A stretch of DNA of 48,894 bases from Kiloniellales bacterium (GTDB taxonomy: Bacteria; Pseudomonadota; Alphaproteobacteria; Kiloniellales; JAKSBE01): the NCBI GenBank assembly GCA_030066685.1, contig JASJBF010000030.1, positions 1 to 48,894 of the forward strand. Reading direction: 5' to 3'. Both the position numbers and the translations under genes were made by a program. The notes beneath the pieces were generated by a model, which ran no database searches, was not told the origin of the DNA, and saw only the letters and a program-made list of their open reading frames with translations. Below are positions 31,496 to 43,080 of the stretch, piece by piece; the first letter of the stretch is position 1; every line of letters starts with the position of its first letter.

Positions 31496-32647
31496 ATGGC
31501 CGTTCCCTTCTACCTGCACGATCTGGATCCCGAAGCCGCCGACGCGGTCGCCGAGGTCATCGCTTCGCCCTTTCTGACCTCGGGCAAGGTCGGCCGCGAG
31601 GTCGAGGATCGGCTGCGGGACTTCTTCGGGATCGAACACGCCCTGCTGGTTAACAGCTGGACCAACGGCGCCGTGGCCACCCTCCTGGCGCTGGGAGTCG
31701 GCCCGGGCGACGAGGTCATCGTGCCGGCCATGACCTTCATCGCCAGCGCCAACGTCGCCGGCCTGGTCGGCGCCCGCCCGGTCTTCGTCGACGTCGATCC
31801 GGAGACCCTGCTGGTCCGGCCCGAGGCGGTGGCCGCGGCCGTGACTCCGAGGACCCGCGCGGTGATCCCGGTCCATCTCTACGGGCGCATGTGCGACCTG
31901 CCCGGCCTGCGCGCGGCCCTGGCGCCGCGCGACGACATCGCGATCATCGAGGACGCGGCGCATTGCTTCGAAGGGCTGCGCGACGGCGATCCGCCCGGCC
32001 GCCACGCCGAGGCCGCGATCTTCTCCTTCTATGCGACCAAGAACGTGACCTGCGGCGAAGGGGGCGCGGTGATCACCCGGGACCCGGAGCTGGCCGCACG
32101 CCTGGCGCGGACCCGCCTGCACGGCATGTCCGAGCTCGCCATCGACCGGATGCGCGACGCCCGCTACCAGCACTGGGACATGCTCTGCCTCGGCACAAAG
32201 GCCAACCTGCCGGACCTGCTGGCCGCCCTGCTGCCGCCTCAGATCGCCAGGGTCCGCGCGCAGCTGGACCGGCGCGAGGCGCTGGCGGCCCGCTACGAGG
32301 CGGCCTTCGCCGACAGCCCGCTGCGCCTGCCCGGGCCGGTGGCCGGCTGCCTCGACGCCCGTCACCTCTTCTGCATCCACGTCCCGCCGGCCTGCCGGGA
32401 CCAGGCGATCCTGGCCCTCAACGCCCGGGGCATCGGGGTCACCGTCAACTACCGGGCGGTGCCGACCCTGACCTACTACCGCGAGGCCTACGGCTACGGC
32501 CCCGAGGACTTCCCGGTCAGCCGGCACTGGGGCGAAGGGACCCTCAGCCTGCCGCTCTATCCGCGCCTCACCGAGGCGCAGCAGGACGAGGTCATCGCCG
32601 CGGTGCTGGAAGACGTGGTCCCCCTGGCGCAACGCAACCTTCCCTGA
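31496..32647 (+). CDS. DegT/DnrJ/EryC1/StrS-family aminotransferase (sugar aminotransferase)
   Basis: A 383-residue PLP enzyme that transaminates a keto-sugar nucleotide. Lys182 in SFYATKNVTCGEGGAV is the Schiff-base lysine; Asp153 in IIEDAAHCFEG binds the pyridine nitrogen; VPAMTFIASANVAGLVGARP is the family N-terminal signature. The usual partner, an NDP-sugar 4,6-dehydratase, follows after 211 bases, so together they could make a 3- or 4-amino-deoxy sugar for a surface glycan or glycosphingolipid. The exact sugar cannot be read. Confidence 0.9.
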   Translation: MAVPFYLHDLDPEAADAVAEVIASPFLTSGKVGREVEDRLRDFFGIEHALLVNSWTNGAVATLLALGVGPGDEVIVPAMTFIASANVAGLVGARPVFVDVDPETLLVRPEAVAAAVTPRTRAVIPVHLYGRMCDLPGLRAALAPRDDIAIIEDAAHCFEGLRDGDPPGRHAEAAIFSFYATKNVTCGEGGAVITRDPELAARLARTRLHGMSELAIDRMRDARYQHWDMLCLGTKANLPDLLAALLPPQIARVRAQLDRREALAARYEAAFADSPLRLPGPVAGCLDARHLFCIHVPPACRDQAILALNARGIGVTVNYRAVPTLTYYREAYGYGPEDFPVSRHWGEGTLSLPLYPRLTEAQQDEVIAAVLEDVVPLAQRNLP

Positions 32648-32858
32648 GGCCGGCGCGCCCGCCCCGAACCCGGCGGGTGATCACGGAAGCGATGGTTAAC
32701 GCCGGACGGATCGAGGCCGGCCAAGCCGGCCTTCCACCTCCCCCATCTCGGCGATTGCCAGCCGCTCGGACCTGGCGTAGTCTCGAGTAAATAAAGTACT
32801 AATTCCCCGCCAGAGGGGCTCAATTAAATAATAACGCGCATTCAGGGGGCGTTCCGAC

Positions 32859-33800
32859 ATGTCTTCGCGACTAATACTCGTGACCGGCGGCCTGGGATTC
32901 ATCGGCAAGCACTTCGTAGCGGCCTGCCTGGAGCGGGGCGACTACGTGATCAACGTCGATCGCGTCAATTATGCGGCCGACCGGGTCGTGATGGGCGCCT
33001 TCAAGGAGAAATCCAACTACCGCTTCATGGGCCTCGACGTCTGCGACCTGGAGTACCTTCCGGAGTGCGACATCATCGTCAACTTCGCGGCGGAGTCGCA
33101 CGTCGACAACGCCATCGCGGACAACTACAAGTTCTGCCGCTCCAACATCATCGGCGTGCAGCACCTGCTGGAGCTGGTGCGCAACAAGCAGGAGCACGAA
33201 CGGGCCCGCTTTGTCCAGATCAGCTCCGACGAGGTCTACGGCGACTGCCTGAACGGCAAGTTCACAGAGGACGATCTGCTTCGGCCGTCAAATCCCTACT
33301 CCGCGACCAAGGCCTCGGCGGACATGCTGGTGCAGAGCTGGAGCCGGACCTACAGCATCCCCTTCAACATCATCCGGCCCTCGAACAACTACGGCACCCA
33401 CCAGTACCCGGAGAAGCTGATCCCCAAGTCGTCCTGGCGCATGAAGCGGGGCCTGCCAGCCCTGATGCACGGCGACGGCAGCTACGTCCGCTCCTGGCTG
33501 CACGCCGAGGATACCACCGCGGCGATCCTGACCGTGCTCGAGGCCGGCGAGATCGATACCATCTACAACGTCTCCGGCGACCTGCACCTGCGCAACATCG
33601 AGGTCCTGCGCAAGATCGCCGGGATCCTGAAGGTGCCCGAAGCGGAGGCCTGGATGCCGGTCACCGACCGCAGCGGCCAGGACGTGCGCTATTCCATCGA
33701 CGACAGGCGGATCCGCGACCTGGGCTGGCGTCCGGTTCGGGACTTCGACCAGGAACTCGAGAAGATCATCCACGAGATCGACTTTCAGCGCTTCATCTGA
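32859..33800 (+). CDS. NDP-glucose 4,6-dehydratase-like SDR (RfbB-like)
   Basis: A 313-residue extended SDR. VTGGLGFIG (residues 8-16) binds NAD; SSDEVYGD provides the Asp124-Glu125 pair typical of 4,6-dehydratases; Tyr147-x3-Lys151 in NPYSATKAS is the catalytic couple; RPSNNYGTHQYPEKLIP is the RfbB hallmark. The product would be a 4-keto-6-deoxy sugar nucleotide, the substrate class of the preceding aminotransferase. It has an AT-rich promoter region of its own (about 32785-32840). It is slightly shorter than the ~350 residues of RfbB. Confidence 0.88.
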   Translation: MSSRLILVTGGLGFIGKHFVAACLERGDYVINVDRVNYAADRVVMGAFKEKSNYRFMGLDVCDLEYLPECDIIVNFAAESHVDNAIADNYKFCRSNIIGVQHLLELVRNKQEHERARFVQISSDEVYGDCLNGKFTEDDLLRPSNPYSATKASADMLVQSWSRTYSIPFNIIRPSNNYGTHQYPEKLIPKSSWRMKRGLPALMHGDGSYVRSWLHAEDTTAAILTVLEAGEIDTIYNVSGDLHLRNIEVLRKIAGILKVPEAEAWMPVTDRSGQDVRYSIDDRRIRDLGWRPVRDFDQELEKIIHEIDFQRFI

Positions 33801-33819
33801 GGCCGGGCGGCACGCGGGC

Positions 33820-34659
33820 TCAGCGTGCGCGGGTTTCCTCGGTGGTGCGCGCCCAGGGCACGATCTGGCCGGCGTGGACCCGGATCTGCCCGAAGCGGTA
33901 GTCGGCCTCCAGGCGCACCGGGAATAGGGGTGCGCCGGGGACGGCCTCGGCGAGATAGACCTGCACCTCCGTGGGGAAGTGCTTCTTACGGATCTCGTTC
34001 TTCTTGAAGCCGGCGACCGTCTCGAGCCGCACCAGGCATTCGATCGCGTCTCCGGCATAAGCGGCGTAGCTGGACGGCGGCAGGACCACCGAACCGACAT
34101 GGTTGAGCGTCACCCGGAAGAGCCGGCGCCCGTCATAGACCGGCCGCTCGCCCTGGCAGCGGCCCTCGCGGGTCACCGCCTCTATGATGGCGAAGACAGT
34201 GTTCAGGGGGTCGAGCGATCCGGCGCGCAGGCCGGAGGGCACGGGCTTGCGGTGGTCGTCTTCCGGGGCCGGCTCGGCCCGAACCAGCGGACCGCTGGCG
34301 CCCTTGTAGTCGACCCGAACCCAGCGCTTCTTCCGGCCGTTCTTGAAGTAGTCGGCGCTGTAGCTGATCGGCACCACGCCGGCCCCGTCGCTGCAGCCGT
34401 CGGCCCAGGTCACCAGCTTGAAGGAGCTCAGGTAGGAGACGACGCCATAGGGCTCGGCCGCCAGGCGGAGATCGAAGCAGTCCTTGTAGAGACCGAGCCG
34501 GACCTCGGCCTTGGCGACCTGGAAACCGCCCATATAGACCTGGAAGTACGCGCTCAGACCCGAGTCCGCGGCCCGCGCCGGCGCGCCCGTCAGCAGGACG
34601 CCCAGGGCGAGAAGCAGGCAGGCCCCGATCCCGCTCTTCCCGTTCTTGGGCTTAACCAT
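33820..34659 (-). CDS. DUF3108-domain exported protein
   Basis: A 279-residue protein. The ATG at 34659 has AGGAG about eight bases upstream and opens a signal peptide (GACLLLALGVLLTGAPARA, cleavage near residue 30). The mature part is beta-rich (YFQVYMGGFQVAKAEVRLGL, PISYSADYFKNGRKKRWVRV), which matches the DUF3108 layout of periplasmic proteins with unknown function. The reading frame stays open upstream to 36189, antisense to the flippase gene; that extension is rejected. It converges on the dehydratase gene with 19 bases between them. Confidence 0.75.
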   Translation of the reverse strand: MVKPKNGKSGIGACLLLALGVLLTGAPARAADSGLSAYFQVYMGGFQVAKAEVRLGLYKDCFDLRLAAEPYGVVSYLSSFKLVTWADGCSDGAGVVPISYSADYFKNGRKKRWVRVDYKGASGPLVRAEPAPEDDHRKPVPSGLRAGSLDPLNTVFAIIEAVTREGRCQGERPVYDGRRLFRVTLNHVGSVVLPPSSYAAYAGDAIECLVRLETVAGFKKNEIRKKHFPTEVQVYLAEAVPGAPLFPVRLEADYRFGQIRVHAGQIVPWARTTEETRAR

Positions 34660-35127
34660 ATCGCTCCTACGCCTGAGGTGATCCGAGGGACACCGCGGCC
34701 GCGCGCCGACGGCCCGGTATCCCAGCAAACTGGCCCTTAAGAAGGTGTTACGCAAGGCCCAAGAGGGACATCCCGCAAGCACCTGCGAAACCGTGAACTC
34801 CAGCGGGCCGGCAAGGTCGGAAACGACCCGGGCCGGCGGAGGGCGCCAGACCCCGGCAAAGCGGCGCCGCTTCGCGGGCTGCACCGCCACCCGCGCCGAG
34901 ACGGACCCGGGCAAGGCACCGGGGCGGACCCCGGCGCTGCCGATAGCCGTCACAGATAAGACACTGCACGGAAAGGATTCTCCGTGTAGCTTTCCCGCCC
35001 CGTAGCGGACAGGGATCGTAGGCCCGGGAGGCGGCGCGCCGAGCGCCCGGCCGGCCGGCACCGGAACGCCGAGCGCCGCGCGGGGTGTCGCGGCGGCGCG
35101 GGAGGGGTCCTTGAAATCGCGGCCGGC
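34660..35127. other. Intergenic region between divergent exported-protein and flippase genes
   Basis: 468 bases. A small hairpin CACGGA-N8-TCCGTG lies at 34966-34985, and the 80 bases around it are the least GC-rich part. No gene is supportable; short frames here are Arg/Pro-rich. Confidence 0.4.
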
Positions 35128-36249
35128 GTGGCCGGTCTCAACGCTGTGCAGCAGGGCTCGTCCGAGAAAGTGCGCTTCCGCCGCTCCAGCATTCGGTTTC
35201 TGATCAAGGCCGGCCTCTCGGCGGCGGCCCTCTACCTGCTCGCGGTCTATGCAAACATCGAGCTCGTCCTGGAAAGCCTGGGCGCGGCGGATTGGCGCTG
35301 GGTCCTCGCCGCAATCGCCCTCGGCTGCGGGATCGTCCTGGTCAACGGCTTCCGCTGGAGCCGGATCAGCGCCTCGCTGTCCTCGCCGCTGCCGCCGCGC
35401 TTCTCCGTCCTGACCTACGCGGAGGGCCTGTTCTTCGCCATGATCACCCCGGCCGCAATCGGCGGCGACGTGGTGCGGGTCGCGCGCAGCACCCGCGCCT
35501 TCGGCAGAATTCGAGAGAACATGGCCGCGGTCCTTCTCGACCGCGCGGTCAACCTGATCTCGATGGTGGTCCTGGCCGCCCTGGCCCTGCCCTTCACCAC
35601 GATCGAGGAACCGGCTATCCGGTCGACCGTCCTCGGTCTCTTCCTCCTCATCTCTCTGCTGGCGGCCCTGCCCTACCTGGCGCTGGCAACGCTGCGCCAG
35701 CAGCGGATGAGGCGCCAGCGCGCGGCCCGGGAGGCGCTGCGCCTGGCAATCATGTTCCGGCGCTTCCTCGGCAACGCCAGGGGATCGGTCGAGATCGCCG
35801 GCCTGTCGTCCGTCGTGCTGCTGCTGGCCATGGGGATCATGCTCTCGGCCGCCCGGGCGGTCGGGGCGGTGGAACTCGGCCTGGCCCAGGCCGCCACCGC
35901 GTTTTCCCTCGCGCTTCTGGTCGCGGCCGTGCCGGTCTCCGTCGCCGGCCTGGGGCCGCGCGAAGGCGTGATGATCTGGACCCTGGTCGAGCTCGGTATC
36001 GACGCCGGCCAGGCCTACGCCATCGCGATCCTGTTCACGGCGGCGTTCCTGGCCTCCGCCCTGCCCGGCCTGGTGATCTGGCTCAGCGGCATCAACCGGA
36101 TCGACGGCGGCGGTCCCGATCCGGCGACAGGCTGTGCAGCCGCGGCAAGACCGGCCGCCGAGGGTCCTAGGCCGAGGTCTCGAGGCCACGCCACGACCGC
36201 CGCCCGGACGGATCGCGAAGAGATTCTTCTCAAAAATACAGAGCCTTAG
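35128..36249 (+). CDS. UPF0104/AglD-type flippase-like membrane protein
   Basis: A 373-residue integral membrane protein with about eight hydrophobic helices, of the lysylphosphatidylglycerol-synthase transmembrane-domain (UPF0104) type. Recognisable are FAMITPAAIGGDVVRV near residue 105 and VSVAGLGPREGVMIWTL near 275. Family members are thought to move lipids or polyprenyl-linked sugars; without the soluble synthase domain, it is not an aminoacyl-PG synthase. GTG 35128 is the likely start, with GTG 35146 an alternative. The hydrophilic C-terminal 45 residues are Ala/Arg/Pro-rich. A possible partner of the neighbouring sugar or sphingolipid genes. Confidence 0.78.
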   Translation: MAGLNAVQQGSSEKVRFRRSSIRFLIKAGLSAAALYLLAVYANIELVLESLGAADWRWVLAAIALGCGIVLVNGFRWSRISASLSSPLPPRFSVLTYAEGLFFAMITPAAIGGDVVRVARSTRAFGRIRENMAAVLLDRAVNLISMVVLAALALPFTTIEEPAIRSTVLGLFLLISLLAALPYLALATLRQQRMRRQRAAREALRLAIMFRRFLGNARGSVEIAGLSSVVLLLAMGIMLSAARAVGAVELGLAQAATAFSLALLVAAVPVSVAGLGPREGVMIWTLVELGIDAGQAYAIAILFTAAFLASALPGLVIWLSGINRIDGGGPDPATGCAAAARPAAEGPRPRSRGHATTAARTDREEILLKNTEP

Positions 36250-36275
36250 GCGTCATGATTCGCGCCCCCAGGGAT

Positions 36276-36301
36276 CCGGCCCCGGAGCTGTCCGGGGCCG
36301 G
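36276..36301 (+). terminator. Hairpin after the flippase-like gene
   Basis: CCGGCCCCGGA, loop GCTG, TCCGGGGCCGG: a perfect 11-base stem 27 bases after the stop. It lacks a strong U-tract (CCTTGACA follows) but is well placed to insulate the downstream methionine operon. Confidence 0.55.
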
Positions 36302-36333
36302 CCTTGACACGCCGCGGTGCCTGTGAGATCACT

Positions 36334-36353
36334 ATATCAAGATATCCTTATAT
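36334..36353 (+). promoter_or_regulatory. Palindromic operator of the SahR-like regulator
   Basis: ATATCAAGATATCCTTATAT is an imperfect palindrome centred on GATATC, with 16 of 20 positions symmetric, flanked by GATCAC and GTGATC as outer arms (36327-36360). It is 24 bases upstream of the regulator start. SahR sites in Proteobacteria are AT-rich palindromes with ATAT half-sites, so autoregulation plus control of metF-metH is likely. Confidence 0.7.
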
Positions 36354-36376
36354 CGTGATCTTGAGCGGATACCGCA

Positions 36377-37357
36377 ATGGAACAGCTGCTCCAGGGCCTG
36401 CGCGCCGCCGCCGAGGGAACCCGCCTCCGGATTCTCGGCCTCTGTGCGCACGGCGACCTCACGGTGAGCGAGCTGGTCGAGATCCTCGGCCAGAGCCAGC
36501 CCCGGGTGTCCCGGCACCTGAAGCTGCTGATGGAAGCCGGACTGCTGGAGCGGAATCAGGAGGGCAACTGGGCCTACTACCGGCTCGCCCAGTCCGCCCT
36601 CGGCGCGGCCCCGGCGGGCGAGCTGGCGCGCATGATCGTCGATCTCATCCCGGCCGAGGACCCGACCCACGCCCTGGACCTGGAGCGGCTGCAGGCGGTC
36701 AAGCAGACCTACGAGGTCAAGGCGGCGGCCTATTTCCGCCGGAACGCCGCCAACTGGTCGCAGATCCGGGCCCTGCACGTCGACGAGGCGGAGGTCGACG
36801 CCGCCCTCAGCGAGGCCTTCGCGGGCGAGGCGGTCGGCGACCTGCTGGACATCGGCACCGGCACCGGGCACGTGCTGCGGCTGCTCAGCGACCGCCTGAC
36901 CAGCGGCGTCGGGGTCGATCGCTCGCTGGACATGCTGAAGGTCGCGCGCGCCAACCTTTTCCGCGACGGTCTTCGGCATTGCCAGGTCCGCCAGGCTGAC
37001 ATGAAGCAGCTGCCCTTCCGGGCCGAGGGCTTCGACGCCGTGACCCTGCACATGGCGCTGCACTACGCCGAGCGGCCGGAGGACGCCCTGGCCGAGGCGG
37101 CACGGGTTCTGCGCCCCGGCGGCAAGATGGTGGTCATCGACTTCGCCCCGCACGACCACCTGCAGCTGCGCGAGGAGCACGCCCACCGCTGGCTCGGCTT
37201 CTCGGAGGAGACCATCCAGGACCACTTCGCCCGCCTCGGCCTGGTCGCCGAGACGACCAAGCGCCTGGAAGGCGGCGCGATCACGGTCGTGCTCTGGACC
37301 GCCCGGCGCCCGGCCAACGACGCGGCGGGGCAAGGCCCGGCCCGGGCCGCAGGCTAG
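36377..37357 (+). CDS. ArsR-family regulator fused to SAM-dependent methyltransferase (SahR-like)
   Basis: A 326-residue two-domain protein. Residues 1-90 are an ArsR winged helix (VSELVEILGQSQPRVSRHLK and LLMEAGLLERNQEGNWAYYR) with no Cys metal site in the usual helix. Residues about 110-310 are a class I methyltransferase fold with LLDIGTGTGHVLRLL (from 156) and PFRAEGFDAVTLHMALHY. This arrangement is known for SahR, which senses S-adenosyl-homocysteine and represses methionine-cycle genes. It lies 11 bases ahead of metF in the same operon, with a matching operator upstream. Whether the methyltransferase domain is catalytic or only a ligand sensor is open. Confidence 0.85.
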   Translation: MEQLLQGLRAAAEGTRLRILGLCAHGDLTVSELVEILGQSQPRVSRHLKLLMEAGLLERNQEGNWAYYRLAQSALGAAPAGELARMIVDLIPAEDPTHALDLERLQAVKQTYEVKAAAYFRRNAANWSQIRALHVDEAEVDAALSEAFAGEAVGDLLDIGTGTGHVLRLLSDRLTSGVGVDRSLDMLKVARANLFRDGLRHCQVRQADMKQLPFRAEGFDAVTLHMALHYAERPEDALAEAARVLRPGGKMVVIDFAPHDHLQLREEHAHRWLGFSEETIQDHFARLGLVAETTKRLEGGAITVVLWTARRPANDAAGQGPARAAG

Positions 37358-37368
37358 GAGCCTTTGCC

Positions 37369-38235
37369 ATGACCGCCCTGCCCCGCATCTCTCTAGAGTT
37401 CTTCCCGCCCGCCAAGCCACAGGCCGAGGCCGGCTTCTGGCAGGCGCTCGAAAGGCTCGCCGGGCTGGAGCCCGAGTTCGTGTCGCTGACCTACGGCGCC
37501 GGCGGCACCAGCCGCGACCGCTCCGACCTGATCCTGGGCGGCCTCCTGGAGCGCGGCCTGGCCGAGCCGGCCGCCCACATCACCTGCGTCGCCGCGAGCC
37601 GGGACGAGATCGATGCCTGCGTCCGCGCCTGGGCCGAGGCCGGCATCGGCCGCCTGGTCGCGTTGCGCGGCGACATGCCCGAGCTGGGCGCGCCCTTCCG
37701 CCCGCACCCGCGGGGCTACGAGAACGCCGCCGACCTGGTCGCCGGGCTGCGCCGGCTCGGCGACTTCGACATCTCGGTCGGCTGCTATCCCGAGAGCCAT
37801 CCCGATTCGCCCTCGCCCCGGGCCGACCTGGACAACCTGAAGCGCAAGCTGGACGCCGGGGCGGCGCGGGCCATCTCGCAGTACTTCTTCGATGCCGAGA
37901 CCTTCCTGCGCTTTCGCGACCGGGCCCGGGCGGCCGGGATCGCCCAGCCCGTCGTCCCGGGCATCCTGCCGATCTTCCATTTCGGCAAGGTCCGGAACTT
38001 CAGCCAGCGCTGCGGCACCGTGGTGCCGGACTGGCTGGCGGCCCGCTTCGAGGGCCTGGACGACGACCCCGAGACCCGCGACCTGGTGGCCGCGACCACC
38101 GCCAGCGAGCTCTGCCAGAGCCTGCTGCGCGAAGGCGTCGAGAGCTTCCACTTCTACACCCTGAACCGCGCCAAGCTGACCCTGGCGATCTGCCGGATGC
38201 TCGGCCTGCGCCCGCAGCTGGAGGAGGCTGCCTGA
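37369..38235 (+). CDS. metF: 5,10-methylenetetrahydrofolate reductase
   Basis: A 288-residue FAD-dependent TIM-barrel enzyme reducing methylene-THF to methyl-THF, the methyl donor for MetH. Visible: ISLEFFPPAKP with the catalytic Glu, VSLTYGAGGTSRDRS, LVALRGDMPE, VGCYPESHPDSP and QYFFDAETFLRF. The length is normal for bacterial MetF. It is 11 bases after the SahR-like gene, and its stop shares a base with the next start (TGATG), so translation is coupled. Confidence 0.95.
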   Translation: MTALPRISLEFFPPAKPQAEAGFWQALERLAGLEPEFVSLTYGAGGTSRDRSDLILGGLLERGLAEPAAHITCVAASRDEIDACVRAWAEAGIGRLVALRGDMPELGAPFRPHPRGYENAADLVAGLRRLGDFDISVGCYPESHPDSPSPRADLDNLKRKLDAGAARAISQYFFDAETFLRFRDRARAAGIAQPVVPGILPIFHFGKVRNFSQRCGTVVPDWLAARFEGLDDDPETRDLVAATTASELCQSLLREGVESFHFYTLNRAKLTLAICRMLGLRPQLEEAA

Positions 38236-39092
38236 TGCGGACCCTGATCGAAGCCCTGGAGCAGCGCGTGCTGCTGACCGACGGCGCCGCCGCGCGCCGC
38301 CTGCGCGCCGAGAACCTGGACCGGGAGCGCGACTTCTTCGGCGCCGAGGGCCTGCTGCCGGTCCTCAACATGACCCGGCCCGAGCTGGTCCGCCGGACCC
38401 ACGAGGCCTACCTGGAGGCCGGTGCCGACGTGATCCGGACCAACACCCTGGGCGCCTCGCCCCTGAGCCTGGCGGACCAGGGCTTCGCCGGGGAGGCCTT
38501 CTTCCTCAACCACGCCGCCGCCGAGATCGCCGCCCAGGCCGTGGACAGCCTGCCCGGCCGCGGCCGGCGGCGCTTCGTCCTGGGCGTGGTGCGGGACGAC
38601 GGCTGGGACGTCGCCCCGGCCGAGATCGAGGCCGCGGTGACGGTTCAGGTCGAGGGGCTGCTCTCGGGCGGCGTCGACGGCATCACGCTCGACATCCTGC
38701 CCGGCGCCGGCCGGACTCCGGTCTTCCTGCGCGGCGCCCGGCGGGCCGTCGAGAGCCTGGGCGCGCGGGCGCCGATCTTCCTCCAGCGCGGCCCGGCCGG
38801 CGCCGACTTCTCAGACCTGGCCAAGAGCCGGGCCGACGGCGTGATCCGCTACCGCCATGGCCCGGTCGCCCGCGCCGGCCTGCTCGCCGCGGCGATCGAG
38901 GACAGCGGCGTCAACCTGGTCGGCGGCGGCGACTTGCCGGCGGACACCGCCTGCCTCGACGGCCAGCTCCGCGGCCTGGCCGAGGACGGCTTCCGGCCCT
39001 ACCTGCCGGCGGCGCGGCCGGCCTCGCCGGACGAGGCCGAGATTCCCTCCAGCGTCCGTGCGGCGGCGCTGGACCCGGCCCTGGCCGGCTAG
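38235..39092 (+). CDS. Homocysteine S-methyltransferase-like protein lacking zinc ligands
   Basis: A 285-residue TIM-barrel protein clearly related to the N-terminal domain of MetH ([32 protein letters not shown]). All three zinc-binding cysteines of the family are missing: where the downstream MetH has VGGCC, this has VGGGD, and the GLNC segment is replaced by IRYRHG. It is also shorter. Without zinc it cannot activate homocysteine thiol in the known way. It may be a regulatory or structural partner of split MetH, a diverged enzyme, or a decaying gene; the intact frame and tight coupling on the metF side argue against decay. Confidence 0.8.
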   Translation: MRTLIEALEQRVLLTDGAAARRLRAENLDRERDFFGAEGLLPVLNMTRPELVRRTHEAYLEAGADVIRTNTLGASPLSLADQGFAGEAFFLNHAAAEIAAQAVDSLPGRGRRRFVLGVVRDDGWDVAPAEIEAAVTVQVEGLLSGGVDGITLDILPGAGRTPVFLRGARRAVESLGARAPIFLQRGPAGADFSDLAKSRADGVIRYRHGPVARAGLLAAAIEDSGVNLVGGGDLPADTACLDGQLRGLAEDGFRPYLPAARPASPDEAEIPSSVRAAALDPALAG

Positions 39093-39111
39093 CCTGCCGG
39101 AGCCGAGCACC

Positions 39112-40175
39112 GTGCCCTTGACAGTCGATCGCGCAGGGCTGCTGGACGCGGCCGCGGCCGAGCGGATCCTGGTCCTGGACGGCGCCATGGGGACCATGAT
39201 CCAGGAACGCGGCCTGGGCGAGGCGGACTACCGCGGCACGGCCTTTGCCGGCCATCCGGTAGACCTCAAGGGCAACAACGACGTCCTCAACCTGACCGCA
39301 CCGGAGCTCATCCGCGAGATCCATCTGGCCTACCTGGAGGCCGGCGCCGACATCCTGGAGACCAACACCTTCAACGCCACCAGCATCAGCCAGGCCGAAT
39401 ACCGCCTGGACGACGCCGCCTACGAGATCAACCGGGCCGGCGCGGTGCTGGCGCGTCAGGCCGCCGAGGCGGTCGAGGCCAAGGAGCCGTCGCGCCAGCG
39501 CTTCGTCGCCGGGGTCCTGGGCCCGACCTCGCGCACCGCCTCGATCTCGCCCGACGTCAACGACCCCGGCTTTCGCAACGTGACCTTCGCGGAGCTGGCC
39601 GCGGCCTACCGGAGGGCCGCGGAAGGCCTGATCGATGGCGGTGCCGAGATCCTGATGGTCGAGACCGTCTTCGACACCCTGAACGCGCGCGCGGCGCTCT
39701 ACGCTCTGGACGAGGTCTTCGAAGACCGCGGCGCGGCCCTGCCGGTTATGGTCTCCGGCACCATCACCGACCTCTCCGGGCGAACGCTTTCCGGCCAGAC
39801 CCCGGAGGCCTTCTGGACCTCGGTCAGCCACGTCCGGCCCTTCAGCGTCGGGCTGAACTGCGCCCTCGGGCCGAAAGAGCTGCGCGCCCACGTCGCCGAG
39901 CTGGCGCGGACCGCGGACACCCGGATCAGCGCCCACCCCAACGCCGGCCTGCCCAACCAGTTCGGCGGCTACGACGAGACCCCGGAGGCCATGGCCGGGC
40001 ACCTCGGCGCCTGGGCGCGCGACGGCCTGGTCAACCTGGTCGGCGGCTGCTGCGGATCGACCCCGGCGCACATCGCGGCCATCGCCGACGCCGTCGCCGG
40101 ACTGCCGCCCCGCGAGCTGCCGGTCCTGCCGCCCCTGCTGCGCCTCTCCGGCCTCGAAGCCTTCGCCCTGGTCCA

Positions 40176-40179
<4 letters not shown>
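39112..40179 (+). CDS. metH: Methionine synthase, homocysteine-binding subunit (split MetH, N-terminal part)
   Basis: 355 residues from GTG 39112 (TTG 39118 possible). It corresponds to the first domain of cobalamin-dependent methionine synthase: [35 protein letters not shown], zinc ligands Cys250 (GLNCALG) and Cys313-Cys314 (VGGCCGST). Its stop overlaps the start of the second subunit (ATGA), so both halves of the enzyme are made together. Split MetH is known from other alphaproteobacteria such as Caulobacter. Confidence 0.93.
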
Positions 40180-42845
<2,666 letters not shown>

Positions 42846-42895
42846 CGGCCGCGCGGTCGGAGGACGGCACGGCATCGCAGCCAGGACTTTCCCAA

Positions 42896-42974
42896 GGCAA
42901 TCCCAAGTTCGCTGACTTCACCTGGGATTGCCGTCCCCACTCGGGCCGGACCTGCAGGGTCCGGCTCTTTTTTG
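42896..42974 (+). terminator. Tandem hairpins ending the methionine operon
   Basis: The first hairpin pairs GGCAATCCCA (42896-42905) with TGGGATTGCC (42923-42932). The second, GCCGGACC, loop TGCA, GGGTCCGGC (42945-42965), is followed by TCTTTTTT: a textbook intrinsic terminator. The first, without a U-tract, may assist folding or protect the 3' end. Confidence 0.88.
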
Positions 42975-43080
42975 GCCGCAACGGGTGCCGGTCCTGGCTC
43001 GGCGCCGCTTCGAGCAATCCCTTGCTCCGGCGCGCCTGCAAGACCACTTTGGCGATCATCGAAAGCCCGGGAGACAAGCT

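Noticed and set aside
34660-36189. Upstream extension of the DUF3108 frame to 789 codons
   Set aside because: The extra part is antisense to the flippase gene and compositionally odd (Gln/Gly/Asp/Arg-rich); the ATG at 34659 has AGGAG and a proper signal peptide.
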